From CBDFGN01 sp965247065 (lineage in GTDB: Bacteria; Bacteroidota; Bacteroidia; Cytophagales; Cyclobacteriaceae): a DNA stretch of 64,000 bases. The notes below the pieces were generated by a model. The model was given only the letters and a program-made list of their open reading frames with translations, ran no database searches and was not told the DNA's origin. Of this stretch, positions 25,556 through 35,249 are shown one piece after another. Made by a program: the position numbers and the translations under genes. Each line of letters begins with the position of its first letter. The first letter of the stretch is position 1. Where the stretch lies: contig CBDFGN010000005.1 in the NCBI GenBank assembly GCA_965247065.1, positions 496,001 through 560,000 of the forward strand, written 5' to 3'.

Positions 25556-26652
25556 AGCTTTAGCCCAAATTGGGATCCGACCTCAGCCAGGTCCTCAAGG
25601 ACCTTCCGGTGCAAAGGAATACCCTCTTGAAGTCGAAGCTTCTCCATTTCTCTTTCTGGATCTCCAGGTACTAAGACATTTTGACCTGGATTTGCCGGGG
25701 TGGATTGCCTAAAACGTTGAATCCAGTTATCCATGTGAAACTTGAATTCGGCTGTGGTACGAAATCCATCAATTCTCAATGCCCCCAGGAAGTGGCCGGT
25801 TAGCTCGCCAACTGGATCCTTGGGAATTGGGAGGTAACTTGGGAAAGGAGGGACCCAGGGTCCGTAATTTGCTCCCGAAAAAACTCCTGAGAATAAATCA
25901 ACGATTGCTCCCAGGCAATACCCTTTATGGCTACCATGCTCCCGATTACTGCCAAGAGGCAAAAGCGCACCCCCCTCCGTCAGGACATTCGCATTACTGG
26001 TGTCGTTGCCCTTCCTGTCCTGAACCCATCCCAACGGTGCGTCCCGTTCCTCACGCTGAAGGATCTCGAGTTTACCTGCGGCTGCGGTCGTCGTGGCGAA
26101 ATCAGCTACAAACGCCGGTTCCTGGCCGGCAGGGATTGCCACAGCGATGGGATTTGTTCCCAGTAGTTTTTCCTTGGAAAATGTCGGCGTGACAAGGGCG
26201 CTGGCGTTGGTCATTGCCATGCCGATCAGATCTTTTTCAAGCCCCATCATAGCGTGGTAGCCGGCGATACCAAAGTGATTAGAGTTTTTCACCGCAATCC
26301 AACCGCTTCCCACGTCTTCGGCTTTTTCCATGGCTGCTTGCATGGCCAATGGGGCCACGACCAGTCCCAGTCCCCCATCTCCATCAACCACTCCGGTGCT
26401 CTTGGTTTCGTGGACGACCCGGATATTGGGGGTGGTATTTATTCTCTTTTGCTCCCATAACCTAACATATCCACTCAATCGTGCCACCCCGTGGGAATCG
26501 ATCCCTCTTAAGTCGGCTGAGAGAAGAACTGTGGTAGCGATTTCTGCGTGCTGGACTGAACACCCCATTTTCTTAAATATCTGCTTGACGAAGTCAGATA
26601 GCTCCTCATGCTGTAACGTTGTCCGCGTAGACTCTGCTGACATTGCGGTCAT
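25552..26652 (-). CDS. Ldh_2 family malate/L-lactate/sulfolactate-type dehydrogenase
   Basis: This NAD(P)-dependent 2-hydroxyacid dehydrogenase belongs to the Ldh_2 fold, distinct from classical LDH/MDH. Family marks are ADLRGIDSHGVARLSGYVR with the catalytic His, the VKNSNHFGIAGYHAMMG segment and LLGTNPIAVAIPA. From the ATG at 26652 it has 366 residues; this start overlaps the ppx stop as ATGA, while ATG 26643 is an alternative. The open frame to 26766 lies inside ppx. The substrate is uncertain: malate, ureidoglycolate, lactate and L-sulfolactate enzymes share this fold. Confidence 0.85.
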   Translation of the reverse strand: MTAMSAESTRTTLQHEELSDFVKQIFKKMGCSVQHAEIATTVLLSADLRGIDSHGVARLSGYVRLWEQKRINTTPNIRVVHETKSTGVVDGDGGLGLVVAPLAMQAAMEKAEDVGSGWIAVKNSNHFGIAGYHAMMGLEKDLIGMAMTNASALVTPTFSKEKLLGTNPIAVAIPAGQEPAFVADFATTTAAAGKLEILQREERDAPLGWVQDRKGNDTSNANVLTEGGALLPLGSNREHGSHKGYCLGAIVDLFSGVFSGANYGPWVPPFPSYLPIPKDPVGELTGHFLGALRIDGFRTTAEFKFHMDNWIQRFRQSTPANPGQNVLVPGDPEREMEKLRLQEGIPLHRKVLEDLAEVGSQFGLKL

Positions 26653-27581
26653 TCTGCCCATTGTTTTAGTTGTGCAGCCAGGACTCCCTCTTTGAGCGCA
26701 TAAGAGGACACTCTGATCCGATTTTGCAACCGGACGTGGTCCAGCACACTCTTTATCAGGCAGCATGCTACCACTATCATATCTACTCTCATATCTATCA
26801 TTCCCGGAATGGCCGCCCTTTCCCGTCGATCTTTAGTTGTGATTTGCTTATATATTTTCAGAAAATCATCCCTCATCAATTCAAATTCGATGGCTTCCAG
26901 CTGCTTTGGTTGGCTCCTGGCAAGATAGCTAATATCTATTAAGGTATCGAAGGTCCCGGATGAGCCCACAAGTGTCAGTGGTTCCCATAATTCTGCTTTT
27001 TGCCAAAGTCTTTCAAGCTCGAGCCTAAGATAATTATCGATCTCCTTAATTTCGACCGGCGTGATGGGGTCTGAAGAATGAAATTGATCCATCATCCTTT
27101 GAGCTCCGATTTCGAAGCTGTCCATCCAGAAAGTCTCATGGCCATTTGCCAGAATAAACTCCACACTTCCGCCGCCTATGTCCATGATCAACGAATTGTC
27201 CATATTCTGATCTAAGGCAAGATTTACTCCCTGATAGATCAGTTCAGCTTCCTCATGGCCCGATAGTGTATCGATTACAAATCCGGTTTCTTCGTAGATT
27301 GTCGAAATGAACTCCTGGCCATTCATTGCGTTTCTAAAAGCACTGGTAGCTATGGCTTTTACGTTATCAATTCCCTCATCATCGATAATTGACCTGAATG
27401 ATCTTAGAGTGGTCATAGCGCGCTGTTGGGCCTCGGAGGTTATGACGCTTTCACTAATTCCACCCTGTCCGATTCTTACAGGTACTTTGGTATTGTTGAA
27501 TATCCGAAATCCCTGGACTGCGGTTTCAGCTAGAAGCAGGTGGAACGTATTGGTGCCAAGATCAATTACCGCCAGTTTCAT
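26649..27581 (-). CDS. Ppx/GppA family phosphatase (exopolyphosphatase)
   Basis: The 310-residue product has the ASKHA-fold motifs DLGTNTFHLLLAE at the N-terminus and DIGGGSVEFI near residue 135, plus an ATSAFRNAMNG segment. Such enzymes hydrolyse polyphosphate or (p)ppGpp. The length covers the two actin-like domains without the HD domain of long Ppx, normal for Bacteroidota. It is upstream of, and overlaps, the Ldh_2 gene. Confidence 0.9.
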   Translation of the reverse strand: MKLAVIDLGTNTFHLLLAETAVQGFRIFNNTKVPVRIGQGGISESVITSEAQQRAMTTLRSFRSIIDDEGIDNVKAIATSAFRNAMNGQEFISTIYEETGFVIDTLSGHEEAELIYQGVNLALDQNMDNSLIMDIGGGSVEFILANGHETFWMDSFEIGAQRMMDQFHSSDPITPVEIKEIDNYLRLELERLWQKAELWEPLTLVGSSGTFDTLIDISYLARSQPKQLEAIEFELMRDDFLKIYKQITTKDRRERAAIPGMIDMRVDMIVVACCLIKSVLDHVRLQNRIRVSSYALKEGVLAAQLKQWAE

Positions 27582-27668
27582 AAAGCCAAGATTTTGCCAA
27601 TATTAAAGCTTTACCCAGACCAATGCCAGCCGAAGGTCCCTTAATTCATAATTGACCACATTGCCCTG

Positions 27669-27698
27669 TTTGGTTCAAATTAAATCTTTATATCTTGG
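27669..27698 (+). promoter_or_regulatory. Possible promoter for the carboxylase beta gene
   Basis: TTTG (27669-27672), an 18-base gap and TATCTTGG (27691-27698) match the Bacteroidota pattern with one mismatch in the -7 box. A start near 27704 would favour the ATG at 27737 over the TTG at 27695. Confidence 0.35.
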
Positions 27699-27736
27699 CA
27701 AGATTTCACAATGGTCCAGCCAAAACCTTACGGTTG

Positions 27737-29320
27737 ATGGGAACGAAAAAGAAAATCCTATACACTCTACCGACGAATAAGGAAAAGCAACTGCTTTTAC
27801 AGGAAAAGAACCAGGAAGCCCTTGCCGGTGGGGGTAAGAAACGGGTGGGGACCCAGCACGCCAAGGGAAAATTAACGGCCCGGGAAAGGCTCGAATTGCT
27901 GCTGGACCGGAATTCATTCGAGGAGATCGGTAAATTCGTCACCCATCGGGGAAAAGACTTTGGGCTAGACAAGGAATACTATCTGGGAGATGGAGTGGTC
28001 ACTGGCTATGGGACCATATCGGGAAGGTTGGTCTACGTGTTTTCCCAAGACTTTACCGTCTTTGGAGGCTCGCTTTCTGAAACGCACGCTGAGAAAATAG
28101 TCAAGTTGATGGATCTGGCCATGAAGAATGGTGCGCCTTTGATTGGCTTGAACGACTCAGGAGGCGCCCGGATCCAAGAAGGGGTAGTATCGTTGGGAGG
28201 CTACGCCGACATTTTTTATAGAAATACACTGGCTTCAGGAGTAATTCCGCAAATTTCAGCAATCATGGGGCCCTGTGCGGGTGGAGCTGTTTACTCTCCG
28301 GCGATTACGGATTTTATATTTATGGTCGAAAACACGTCCTACATGTTCGTGACGGGCCCCAATGTGGTCAAGACCGTAACTCATGAACAGGTGACTGCCG
28401 AAGAATTGGGCGGTGCTTCAACCCACAGCATCAAGAGCGGGGTTACCCACTTTGCGTGTAGCAACGAAGTCGACTGCATTGCTAATATCAAAAGGCTTAT
28501 GCAGTATATTCCTCAAAACTGTGAGGAGGAACCACCACGACTTGATTACACGAATGGGTCAAACGAGCTTCGAACAGTATTGGGTGATATTATCCCGGAT
28601 AATCCCAATCAACCCTACGATATGCGCGAGGTTATTAACGGTATTGTTGATGAAGACTCTTTCTTTGAGGTACATCAGAACTTTGCCGAGAATATAGTTG
28701 TGGCCTTTTCGCACTTGGGTGGTCGAAGTATCGGCGTGGTGGGGAACCAGCCGGCCTCTCTCGCAGGGGTACTTGACATAGATTGTAGCGTAAAAGCAGC
28801 CCGCTTTGTTCGGTTTTGCGATTGCTTTAACATCCCATTGTTGGTACTGGTGGATGTTCCGGGTTTTTTGCCGGGGACTGATCAGGAATGGAATGGCATC
28901 ATCAGCAATGGGGCGAAACTGCTTTACGCCTTCAGTGAGGCTACCGTCCCTCGGGTTACGGTGATCACCAGGAAGGCTTATGGAGGCGCGTATGATGTTA
29001 TGAACTCAAAGCACATCGGTGCCGATTTGAATTATGCCTGGCCTACGGCTGAAATAGCGGTGATGGGAGCCAGGGGTGCATCTGAAATTATCTTCAAAAG
29101 AGAAATAGCACGAGCTAAAGAACCCGAAAAGAAACTACAGGAAAAGATAACCCAGTACGAGGAAAAGTTTGCGAATCCCTATAAGGCGGCTCATAGAGGT
29201 TTCATCGACGAGGTTATTCTTCCTCAAAATACACGAAGAAAGCTTATACGGGCCTTCCAAATGCTGGAGAATAAGGTAGACCAGATTCCTAAAAAGAAAC
29301 ACGGAAATATTCCCTTGTAA
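27737..29320 (+). CDS. Acyl-CoA carboxylase beta subunit (propionyl-CoA carboxylase type)
   Basis: This carboxyltransferase subunit moves CO2 from biotin to an acyl-CoA, usually propionyl-CoA. From ATG 27737 it has 527 residues. The N-terminal HAKGKLTARERLELLLD, the LNDSGGARIQEGV and MGPCAGGAVYSPA oxyanion loops, and the C-terminal GAYDVMNSKHIGADLNYAWP (acetyl-/propionyl-CoA type) are present. The frame is open to 27695, but that extension overlaps the likely promoter. No biotin carboxylase or carrier gene lies beside it. Confidence 0.93.
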   Translation: MGTKKKILYTLPTNKEKQLLLQEKNQEALAGGGKKRVGTQHAKGKLTARERLELLLDRNSFEEIGKFVTHRGKDFGLDKEYYLGDGVVTGYGTISGRLVYVFSQDFTVFGGSLSETHAEKIVKLMDLAMKNGAPLIGLNDSGGARIQEGVVSLGGYADIFYRNTLASGVIPQISAIMGPCAGGAVYSPAITDFIFMVENTSYMFVTGPNVVKTVTHEQVTAEELGGASTHSIKSGVTHFACSNEVDCIANIKRLMQYIPQNCEEEPPRLDYTNGSNELRTVLGDIIPDNPNQPYDMREVINGIVDEDSFFEVHQNFAENIVVAFSHLGGRSIGVVGNQPASLAGVLDIDCSVKAARFVRFCDCFNIPLLVLVDVPGFLPGTDQEWNGIISNGAKLLYAFSEATVPRVTVITRKAYGGAYDVMNSKHIGADLNYAWPTAEIAVMGARGASEIIFKREIARAKEPEKKLQEKITQYEEKFANPYKAAHRGFIDEVILPQNTRRKLIRAFQMLENKVDQIPKKKHGNIPL

Positions 29321-29350
29321 GGAGTACAAATCTATTACTTGACCAAAAGA

Positions 29351-30424
29351 ATGGACAAAAAGACGAAGGCCTTCCTATATGAGTACTTAAACAATGCTTC
29401 TCCAACGGGCTTTGAAGCTTCAGGACAGCAAATCTGGTTGGATTTCATAAGGACCTATGTAGACCACCATTTTTCCGACACTTACGGTACTGCGGTAGGG
29501 GTGATCAATCCCGAATCCGAGTACAAAGTAGTCATTGAGGCCCATGCCGATGAGATCTCATGGTTTGTAAACTACATTAGCGATGACGGATACATTTATG
29601 TGCGGAGGAATGGGGGCTCGGATCATGTTATTGCCCCATCAAAGCGCGTGAATATCCATGGAGATAAGGGAGTCATCAAGGGTGTCTTCGGTTGGCCGGC
29701 GATTCACGTCAGGATCGGGGAAGAGAAAGAGTTGAAGCCCACTTTGAAGAATATATTTGTGGATATCGGTTGCACCTCGAAGAAGGAAGTGGAACAACAA
29801 GGGGTACATGTGGGCAGCGTTATAACTTTTGAGGACGAATTAACCGAATTAAACCAGAAATATTTTGTTGGACGGGCACTGGACAACCGTGTGGGTGGTT
29901 TTATGATCGCCCAGGTTGCCAAGCGCATAAAACAGGGGAAAGTGAAATTGCCCTTTGGCCTTTATGTGGTCAATGCTGTGCAGGAGGAAATAGGATTGCG
30001 GGGTGCCCAAATGATAGCCCATCGGATCAGACCCGATTTGGCCATAGTAACTGACGTTACCCATGACACTCATTCCCCTTTATATGACAAAAGGATCAGC
30101 GGTGACGTAATGGCCGGTGATGGACCAGCGCTTACCTATGGGCCGGCCGTACACAATAATGTACTGGATATGATCATTAAGGTGGCAGACAAAAATGGAA
30201 TTCCGTTTCAGCGTTTATCGGTATCGAGGAGCACAGGAACTGATACTGATGCTTTTGCCTATTCAAATCAAGGGGTAGCCTCGGCGCTTATTTCGCTTCC
30301 CCTTAAATATATGCACACAACGGTTGAAATGGTCCATAAAGTCGACATTGAAAACGTAATAAATTTGATGTTTGAATTTTTGAAGCAACTGAAATCGGGA
30401 CATGATTTCAGGTACCTTAAGTAA
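29351..30424 (+). CDS. M42 family metallopeptidase (glutamyl/endoglucanase-like aminopeptidase)
   Basis: The 357-residue product resembles cytosolic dizinc M42 aminopeptidases. Metal and catalytic residues are visible in order: His and Asp in EAHADEI, Asp in GRALDNRVGG, Glu-Glu in VQEEIGLRGA, Asp in TDVTHDTHSP and His in MHTTVEMVH. An in-frame TTG at 29339 could extend it by four codons; the ATG at 29351 is preferred. It follows the carboxylase gene by 30 bases. Confidence 0.9.
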   Translation: MDKKTKAFLYEYLNNASPTGFEASGQQIWLDFIRTYVDHHFSDTYGTAVGVINPESEYKVVIEAHADEISWFVNYISDDGYIYVRRNGGSDHVIAPSKRVNIHGDKGVIKGVFGWPAIHVRIGEEKELKPTLKNIFVDIGCTSKKEVEQQGVHVGSVITFEDELTELNQKYFVGRALDNRVGGFMIAQVAKRIKQGKVKLPFGLYVVNAVQEEIGLRGAQMIAHRIRPDLAIVTDVTHDTHSPLYDKRISGDVMAGDGPALTYGPAVHNNVLDMIIKVADKNGIPFQRLSVSRSTGTDTDAFAYSNQGVASALISLPLKYMHTTVEMVHKVDIENVINLMFEFLKQLKSGHDFRYLK

Positions 30425-30465
30425 AGCGGACCCATTGGACAAAGCATCAAAGCCAATCGGGTTGA

Positions 30466-31448
30466 TTGCGGAACTTGAAAAAATCCGCCTGTCCAGGTGG
30501 CATATTGGGCTTTGATCCTGGCCATAGTTGTTGCCGTGTTGGTAACCGGGAAGGAGTTGTTGATCCTTTTGTTATCGCCATGGTTATTGGACACCTCATT
30601 AAGGCCCTACACGACTGGATCGGCCGCTTCAAAGTCCGTGGAAGACCGGCGCCCAAATGGTTTCGTGCACCATTATCTTTGGTAATAATCCTTGGGGTGC
30701 TCTATGGGATGGGAAAATTTTGACCTACAAAGTGGAGCTGATGATAGCCGCTTGGCCGGAATACCAGATAAACATCAAGATTTTCCTTCAGCAAATGGAG
30801 GTTTATTTGGATTAGAGAATCTGGATGAGAACCTTCGCATTCGGTTTCAAAACTTTGATGTCAGGCCTCTACTCAAGGTCTTCGATCATAAATTAAGGGC
30901 AATCCATCGGGACGATCCTCACAATATTGCCGGGATATCAGGTTGCTGACGGATATCAATAATAGTATCAGTGATTATCTGTTCCTGAAGACGATTGTAA
31001 GCTTTATTACCGGACTTTTGAGCTATTTTATCCTTGTTCTAATTGGGATAGATTTTCCGGTTTTCTGGGCCTTTTTGATATTCATTCTCAATTTCATTCC
31101 AAATACCGGTTCCCTCATTGCCACCATCTTTCCGGCTCTTATATCCTTGGTTCAATGCGCTTCTTTTGGGCCCTTCCTGTTGGTTCTCTTAGGGGTCGGT
31201 GGCGTTCAAGTTGTAGTAGGCAACTTAGTAGCCCAAAATCATGGGGACTTCTCTAAATCTCAGCCCACTTGTGATAATTCTTTCCCTTACATTCTGGGGA
31301 TATATATGGGGAGTGGTAGGCATGGTCCTGGCGGTACCGATAATGGTGATCTTAATAATCATTTTAAATCAGTCCTTCAACCCGGATCATAGCCATTCTT
31401 TTGTCAGAAAAGGGCGATGTTGGAGAGCCCTCCGAACCGCAGGATTGA
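30466..31448 (+). pseudogene. AI-2E family transporter, multiple frameshifts
   Basis: Pieces of a PF01594-type membrane protein lie in order but in changing frames: AYWALILAIVVAVLVTGKELL (from 30497), DPFVIAMVIGHLIKALHDWIG (to 30716), a piece containing VELMIAAWPEYQ, then ENLDENLRIRFQNF, LKTIVSFITGLLSYFILVLIG and NFIPNTGSLIATIFPAL (30943 on), NLSPLVIILSLTFWGYIWGV (from 31241), and AILLSEKGDVGE ending at a TGA at 31446-31448. At least six frame changes are needed. The residues are still conserved, so decay is recent or the sequence has indel errors. The intact protein would export or transport an unknown substrate. Confidence 0.85.
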
Positions 31449-31453
31449 TCCTC

Positions 31454-32689
31454 CTAGGAAGTGGAGAATTCCATTTTTATCCCCGCAAGAGCGAGGTGTT
31501 TCCAAAACCCCGGATAAGATTTATCAACGACGTATGGGTCCTGGACCACTATATCGCCCAGCGCCGCAAGGCAAGCAAACGACATGGCCATTCGATGGTC
31601 ATGGTATGTTGCAACTTCCAACGGTTGAGGACTTTTGAGGCTGGCCCTCCCCGAAAGCTTCCAATGCCCCTCATTTGAGCTGACCAGATCCACTCCGAAT
31701 TTTCCTAATTCAGCTATTAGAGCCGATATCCTGTCGGTCTCCTTAATAGCCAGATTTTCAATACCTGTGAACTTGCAGGTTTTGCCCAGGCCCGCGCACG
31801 ATACCGCGACAGTTTGAGCTAAATCAGGAATGGGCTTGAAATCAATTTCCGAGGGGCCTTCGACCTGTTTTGTAGACAGCACCACCGCGTCCTCAACGTA
31901 CTTGGTTGCCACGCCGAGCTTGTTCATGATCGTGGCAATTTGCTGATCCCCCTGGTTGGAGTTTTCGCGTAGCCCGATGAGTGTGATTTTATCCGCTTTA
32001 GCTAGGCTTACTAACGAATACCAATAGCTGGCCGCCGACCAATCTGATTCTACCTGGTAATCTACTCCGATATATTGCTGTGGTGATATCTGGATCGAAT
32101 CCTCTTGCCAACTGCCTGTAGCTCCATACTCCTTCATAATCGCTAGGGTCATTTCTACATAGGGCCGGCTTACCAATTCTTGGTCAATTTCCAGCAGCAG
32201 ACCCTGAGGCAGCGTTGGAGCTATCATAAGCAGGGCCGAAATATATTGGCTACTAATATCTCCCTTGAGTTTAATACGGTGTTGTTTTTGACCCGGAAAT
32301 GACTTAAGCAATAATGGGGGAAATCCTTCAACTCCTAAGTAATCTATTTGGGCTCCAATTTCACGTAATGCATCCACCAGGGTACCAATTGGCCGTTCCT
32401 GCATCCGGTGGCTTCCCGTTAAGATTCTTTCATCAGAGGTCAAGGCGAAATAGGCAACCAGGAACCTCATCGTGGTTCCGGCATCGATTACGTTTAGCTC
32501 CTTATCCTTACTTCTTAAGAGCCAAACCATGGTCGAAGTATCTCTGGCTTCCGATAAATTGTTGATTGGATTACTTAGGTTCCCCAGCGCCGTTATTATC
32601 AAAGCCCGGTTACTCTCACTTTTGGAGCCTGGCAAGCGGATCCGGGTTTTGTTTAACTCCGGTGTATGGAAGAGCTTTAACTTGAGCAA
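31454..32689 (-). CDS. aroA: 3-phosphoshikimate 1-carboxyvinyltransferase (EPSP synthase)
   Basis: This is the sixth step of the shikimate pathway, joining shikimate-3-phosphate and PEP. The 411-residue product has RLPGSKSESNRALI at the N-terminus, DAGTTMRFLVAYFAL, and KETDRISALIAEL near the C-terminus, plus the terminal DHRMAMSFA block. It is slightly shorter than the 427-residue E. coli enzyme. It converges with the AI-2E remnant, 5 bases away, and is near aroB and pheA although in a separate transcript. Confidence 0.96.
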   Translation of the reverse strand: MLKLKLFHTPELNKTRIRLPGSKSESNRALIITALGNLSNPINNLSEARDTSTMVWLLRSKDKELNVIDAGTTMRFLVAYFALTSDERILTGSHRMQERPIGTLVDALREIGAQIDYLGVEGFPPLLLKSFPGQKQHRIKLKGDISSQYISALLMIAPTLPQGLLLEIDQELVSRPYVEMTLAIMKEYGATGSWQEDSIQISPQQYIGVDYQVESDWSAASYWYSLVSLAKADKITLIGLRENSNQGDQQIATIMNKLGVATKYVEDAVVLSTKQVEGPSEIDFKPIPDLAQTVAVSCAGLGKTCKFTGIENLAIKETDRISALIAELGKFGVDLVSSNEGHWKLSGRASLKSPQPLEVATYHDHRMAMSFACLAALGDIVVQDPYVVDKSYPGFWKHLALAGIKMEFSTS

Positions 32690-32723
32690 ATATCCCTGCG
32701 TGAACCAGTATTTGGTAGAAAAT

Positions 32724-32731
32724 CAAAAATA
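32724..32731 (-). promoter_or_regulatory. Possible -7 box for aroA
   Basis: On the minus strand TATTTTTG fits TAnnTTTG, about 35 bases before the aroA start. No good -33 TTTG at the right distance was found. Confidence 0.35.
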
Positions 32732-32821
32732 TTCAAAAAAAGACTGCATTTGGTATAACCTTTTGGGGAAATTTTAGGTTTATTCTAATAGGGATCATTC
32801 CCAAATGTTTAACGTAAAAAG

Positions 32822-33055
32822 ATGACTACTGGTAAAACTGTACTAACATTCCTAGGAGGGGCTGCGGCAGGAGTTTTAGCTGGTATTCTTTTAGCACCCA
32901 AGAGCGGAAAGGAAACCAGAGAAGAAATCGCCAAACGGGCCACTGAGATTACTGACGAAATTGGATTAGCGCTGGAGGCTAATGGCCAAAAGATCAAGAG
33001 CCTAACCAATTCGGCCATCGCCGAGGTCAACAAGAAGGTCGCCGAAATACTTTAG
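32822..33055 (+). CDS. YtxH domain-containing protein
   Basis: The 77-residue product begins with a short glycine/alanine-rich hydrophobic segment (FLGGAAAGVLAGILLAPKSGKETREE), the YtxH signature, followed by a charged amphipathic helix. Such proteins are common, often stress-linked, and have no defined biochemical role. It stands alone between aroA and aroB. Confidence 0.85.
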   Translation: MTTGKTVLTFLGGAAAGVLAGILLAPKSGKETREEIAKRATEITDEIGLALEANGQKIKSLTNSAIAEVNKKVAEIL

Positions 33056-33078
33056 TAATCCGGTCCTGAAAATTCTTC

Positions 33079-34128
33079 CTATTGGGCGCTCTGATAGAAT
33101 TCAAGAGCTGAACGGATTTCGTGCGCCTTCACCGACACGTCATATGCGGCGCGTCCGATTTCTTCCAATAGTACACACCGCACATCCGAATTCACATTCT
33201 TTTTGTCCTGGGTGGTAAGCTCAACTATTCGATCCAGCTCTTCCGTACGTAAGGTGATTTTACCGAAAGTGCTAATAAGCTGGTCACAGATTTCATTCAA
33301 CTGTGAGTCAGCCAACCCTTTCTTAAGGGTTGACAACCAAGTCTCCGCAACCATTCCTGCCGCAATCGCTTCCCCATGCAATAGGTCTTGCTGTCTGGAA
33401 AGATGATGGGCCTCAATAGCGTGGCCGATGGTGTGCCCGAAATTCAAGATTTTCCTCAGTCCTGCTTCTTTGGGATCGTGCGCTACAAATCTTTGCTTTA
33501 TTTCCACTGATTCAGGAACGACCTTCTTCCAGTCCAAATCAAGGAAGTTCTGTCTGGATACTTCAGTCCAACTTGACCCGCTGGCTATCAGACTGTGCTT
33601 TAAAACCTCGGAATAGCCCGACCGCAACTGCCGTTCGCTTAGAGTATCCAGGAACTCAGTGTTTATGATCACCGTCTTTGGTGATTGGAAAAGTCCAATA
33701 TGATTTTTGAAATCCTCAAAATCGACTCCCAGTTTTCCACCTACACTGGCGTCCACCTGGGCCAAGAGCGTTGTTGGAATGTTTATGAAATCGATTCCTC
33801 TTTTGAAGGTAGCCGCGCAGAATCCGCCCATGTCGCCAATTACTCCACCTCCAAGGTTGACTAATAGAGAATTCCTATCGTAATTCAGTTGAGTAAGCTG
33901 AGTCCAAATGGATTGGCAACCTTTAAGGTTTTTGTTTGACTCTCCGCTCAAAATGCGAATGAGGTCGTGGCTGGGTAGGTCGATTGCAATTCTGGGATAG
34001 CAACTCTTTTCCGTGTTCTCGTCAACCAGGACGGCAATGCGGCTGTAACCTCCGGTTTCAAGGAATTCGGTCAAGGCCGCTGATACATCCTTGAAGATAA
34101 TTGGAGCCAAATCCATCGTGCTTAGCAT
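33079..34128 (-). CDS. aroB: 3-dehydroquinate synthase
   Basis: This is the second step of the shikimate pathway, an NAD- and zinc-dependent cyclisation of DAHP. The 349 residues carry NLGGGVIGDMGGFCAATFKRG, IPTTLLAQVDASVGGKLGVDF, and the metal His residues in LNFGHTIGHAIEAHH and LLHGEAIAAGM. Its start overlaps the end of the pheA gene by 7 bases, forming a pheA-aroB operon. Confidence 0.96.
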   Translation of the reverse strand: MLSTMDLAPIIFKDVSAALTEFLETGGYSRIAVLVDENTEKSCYPRIAIDLPSHDLIRILSGESNKNLKGCQSIWTQLTQLNYDRNSLLVNLGGGVIGDMGGFCAATFKRGIDFINIPTTLLAQVDASVGGKLGVDFEDFKNHIGLFQSPKTVIINTEFLDTLSERQLRSGYSEVLKHSLIASGSSWTEVSRQNFLDLDWKKVVPESVEIKQRFVAHDPKEAGLRKILNFGHTIGHAIEAHHLSRQQDLLHGEAIAAGMVAETWLSTLKKGLADSQLNEICDQLISTFGKITLRTEELDRIVELTTQDKKNVNSDVRCVLLEEIGRAAYDVSVKAHEIRSALEFYQSAQ

Positions 34129-35189
34129 AATTTGGCATAACTACCCAGCCACTTCAGATCTTCCCTGTGTCTGGTTAGGATCTCCGCAACATTCTCATCA
34201 AGATGATGTCCCTCAAATTCTATAAAAAACCAGTAAGTGAAATTCTTACCTCGTTTTGCAGGATAGCTTTCAATCTTGGTAAGATTGATGCCTGCCCGGT
34301 GGAATTCCTCTAGAAACGCTGCCAAACCACCAGGCCGGTGAGGAAGCTTAGCTATGATCGAGGTTTTGTCGGCCTCAGTGGACTGACTTGAAGAATTCTT
34401 GGAGATTATCAAGAATCGGGTTTGATTATTGGAAGAATCTTCAATGTTATCAAATAACAGAGGAAGGTGGAATTCTTTCGCGGCAACGTGAGAACAAATA
34501 GCGCCAGAGTAATCCTCTTCCATGGCTATTTTCACGGCCTTGGATGTAGACTGTACCGGGATTTGCTCTACGCTGGAGTCTGCCAAATGCTCCCTTATGA
34601 ATTTGCGGCATTGTTTGAAAGCAATGTCGCGTGAGTAAATCTTTTTAATTTGGGACAGACTTTCTTCCCTGGTGCCAAAAGCAAAGTGGATGTCAAGAGG
34701 CATTTCGGCCGCGATTTGTATATCGAATTCTTCCAATAGATACACCGTTTCGCTTACCACTCCTTCCTGGTTGTTTTCGACTGGAATTACTCCATATTTA
34801 GATTTTTCGGTATCCACGGTTTCAAATACAGATCGTATTGAGTTCAGCGTCAGATAATCATTCATCGCCCCAAATCTCAATTCTGCAGCTTGATGGCTGA
34901 AGCTGCCGAACGGCCCCAAGTAGGATACTCGTTGCGGAAGTTCTAAGCTTCGGCTGACGGAAAAAATTTCCCAAAAAATGGCCTCAACGGCCCTTTTGTC
35001 CAACAATCCCTTGTTGTCACCAACCAGACGCTCAACTATCTCTTTCTCTCTTTCAGGATGATAGATCGGGCTCTGATCCTTCTTCTTGATCTTACCGATC
35101 TTCTTCACGATTTCCATCCTCTGATTAATGATCGAAAGGATCTGATTATCGAGCTGATCGATTTCTTTTCTTAGCTCTTTTAGGCTCAA
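34122..35189 (-). CDS. pheA: Bifunctional chorismate mutase / prephenate dehydratase
   Basis: This enzyme makes phenylpyruvate from chorismate. The 355 residues contain an AroQ chorismate mutase domain (1-85, LRKEIDQLDNQILSIINQRM), a prephenate dehydratase domain starting VSYLGPFGSFSHQAA with the catalytic TRF in NNQTRFLII, and a C-terminal ACT domain (PGGLAAFLEEFHRAGINLTKIES) for phenylalanine feedback. It is first in the operon with aroB and is divergent from the proline dehydrogenase gene. Confidence 0.95.
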   Translation of the reverse strand: MSLKELRKEIDQLDNQILSIINQRMEIVKKIGKIKKKDQSPIYHPEREKEIVERLVGDNKGLLDKRAVEAIFWEIFSVSRSLELPQRVSYLGPFGSFSHQAAELRFGAMNDYLTLNSIRSVFETVDTEKSKYGVIPVENNQEGVVSETVYLLEEFDIQIAAEMPLDIHFAFGTREESLSQIKKIYSRDIAFKQCRKFIREHLADSSVEQIPVQSTSKAVKIAMEEDYSGAICSHVAAKEFHLPLLFDNIEDSSNNQTRFLIISKNSSSQSTEADKTSIIAKLPHRPGGLAAFLEEFHRAGINLTKIESYPAKRGKNFTYWFFIEFEGHHLDENVAEILTRHREDLKWLGSYAKLC

Positions 35190-35218
35190 AGCGTTATGTC
35201 AGTTCGGATTGGTCAAGG

Positions 35219-35249
35219 CAAATTTAGGCAATGGGCAGCTCATAATAAA
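35219..35249 (-). promoter_or_regulatory. Promoter for pheA-aroB
   Basis: Reading the minus strand, TTTA (35249-35246), a 19-base spacer and TAAATTTG (35226-35219) fit the Bacteroidota consensus with one mismatch in the -33 element. The start codon is 29 bases past the -7 box. Confidence 0.6.
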
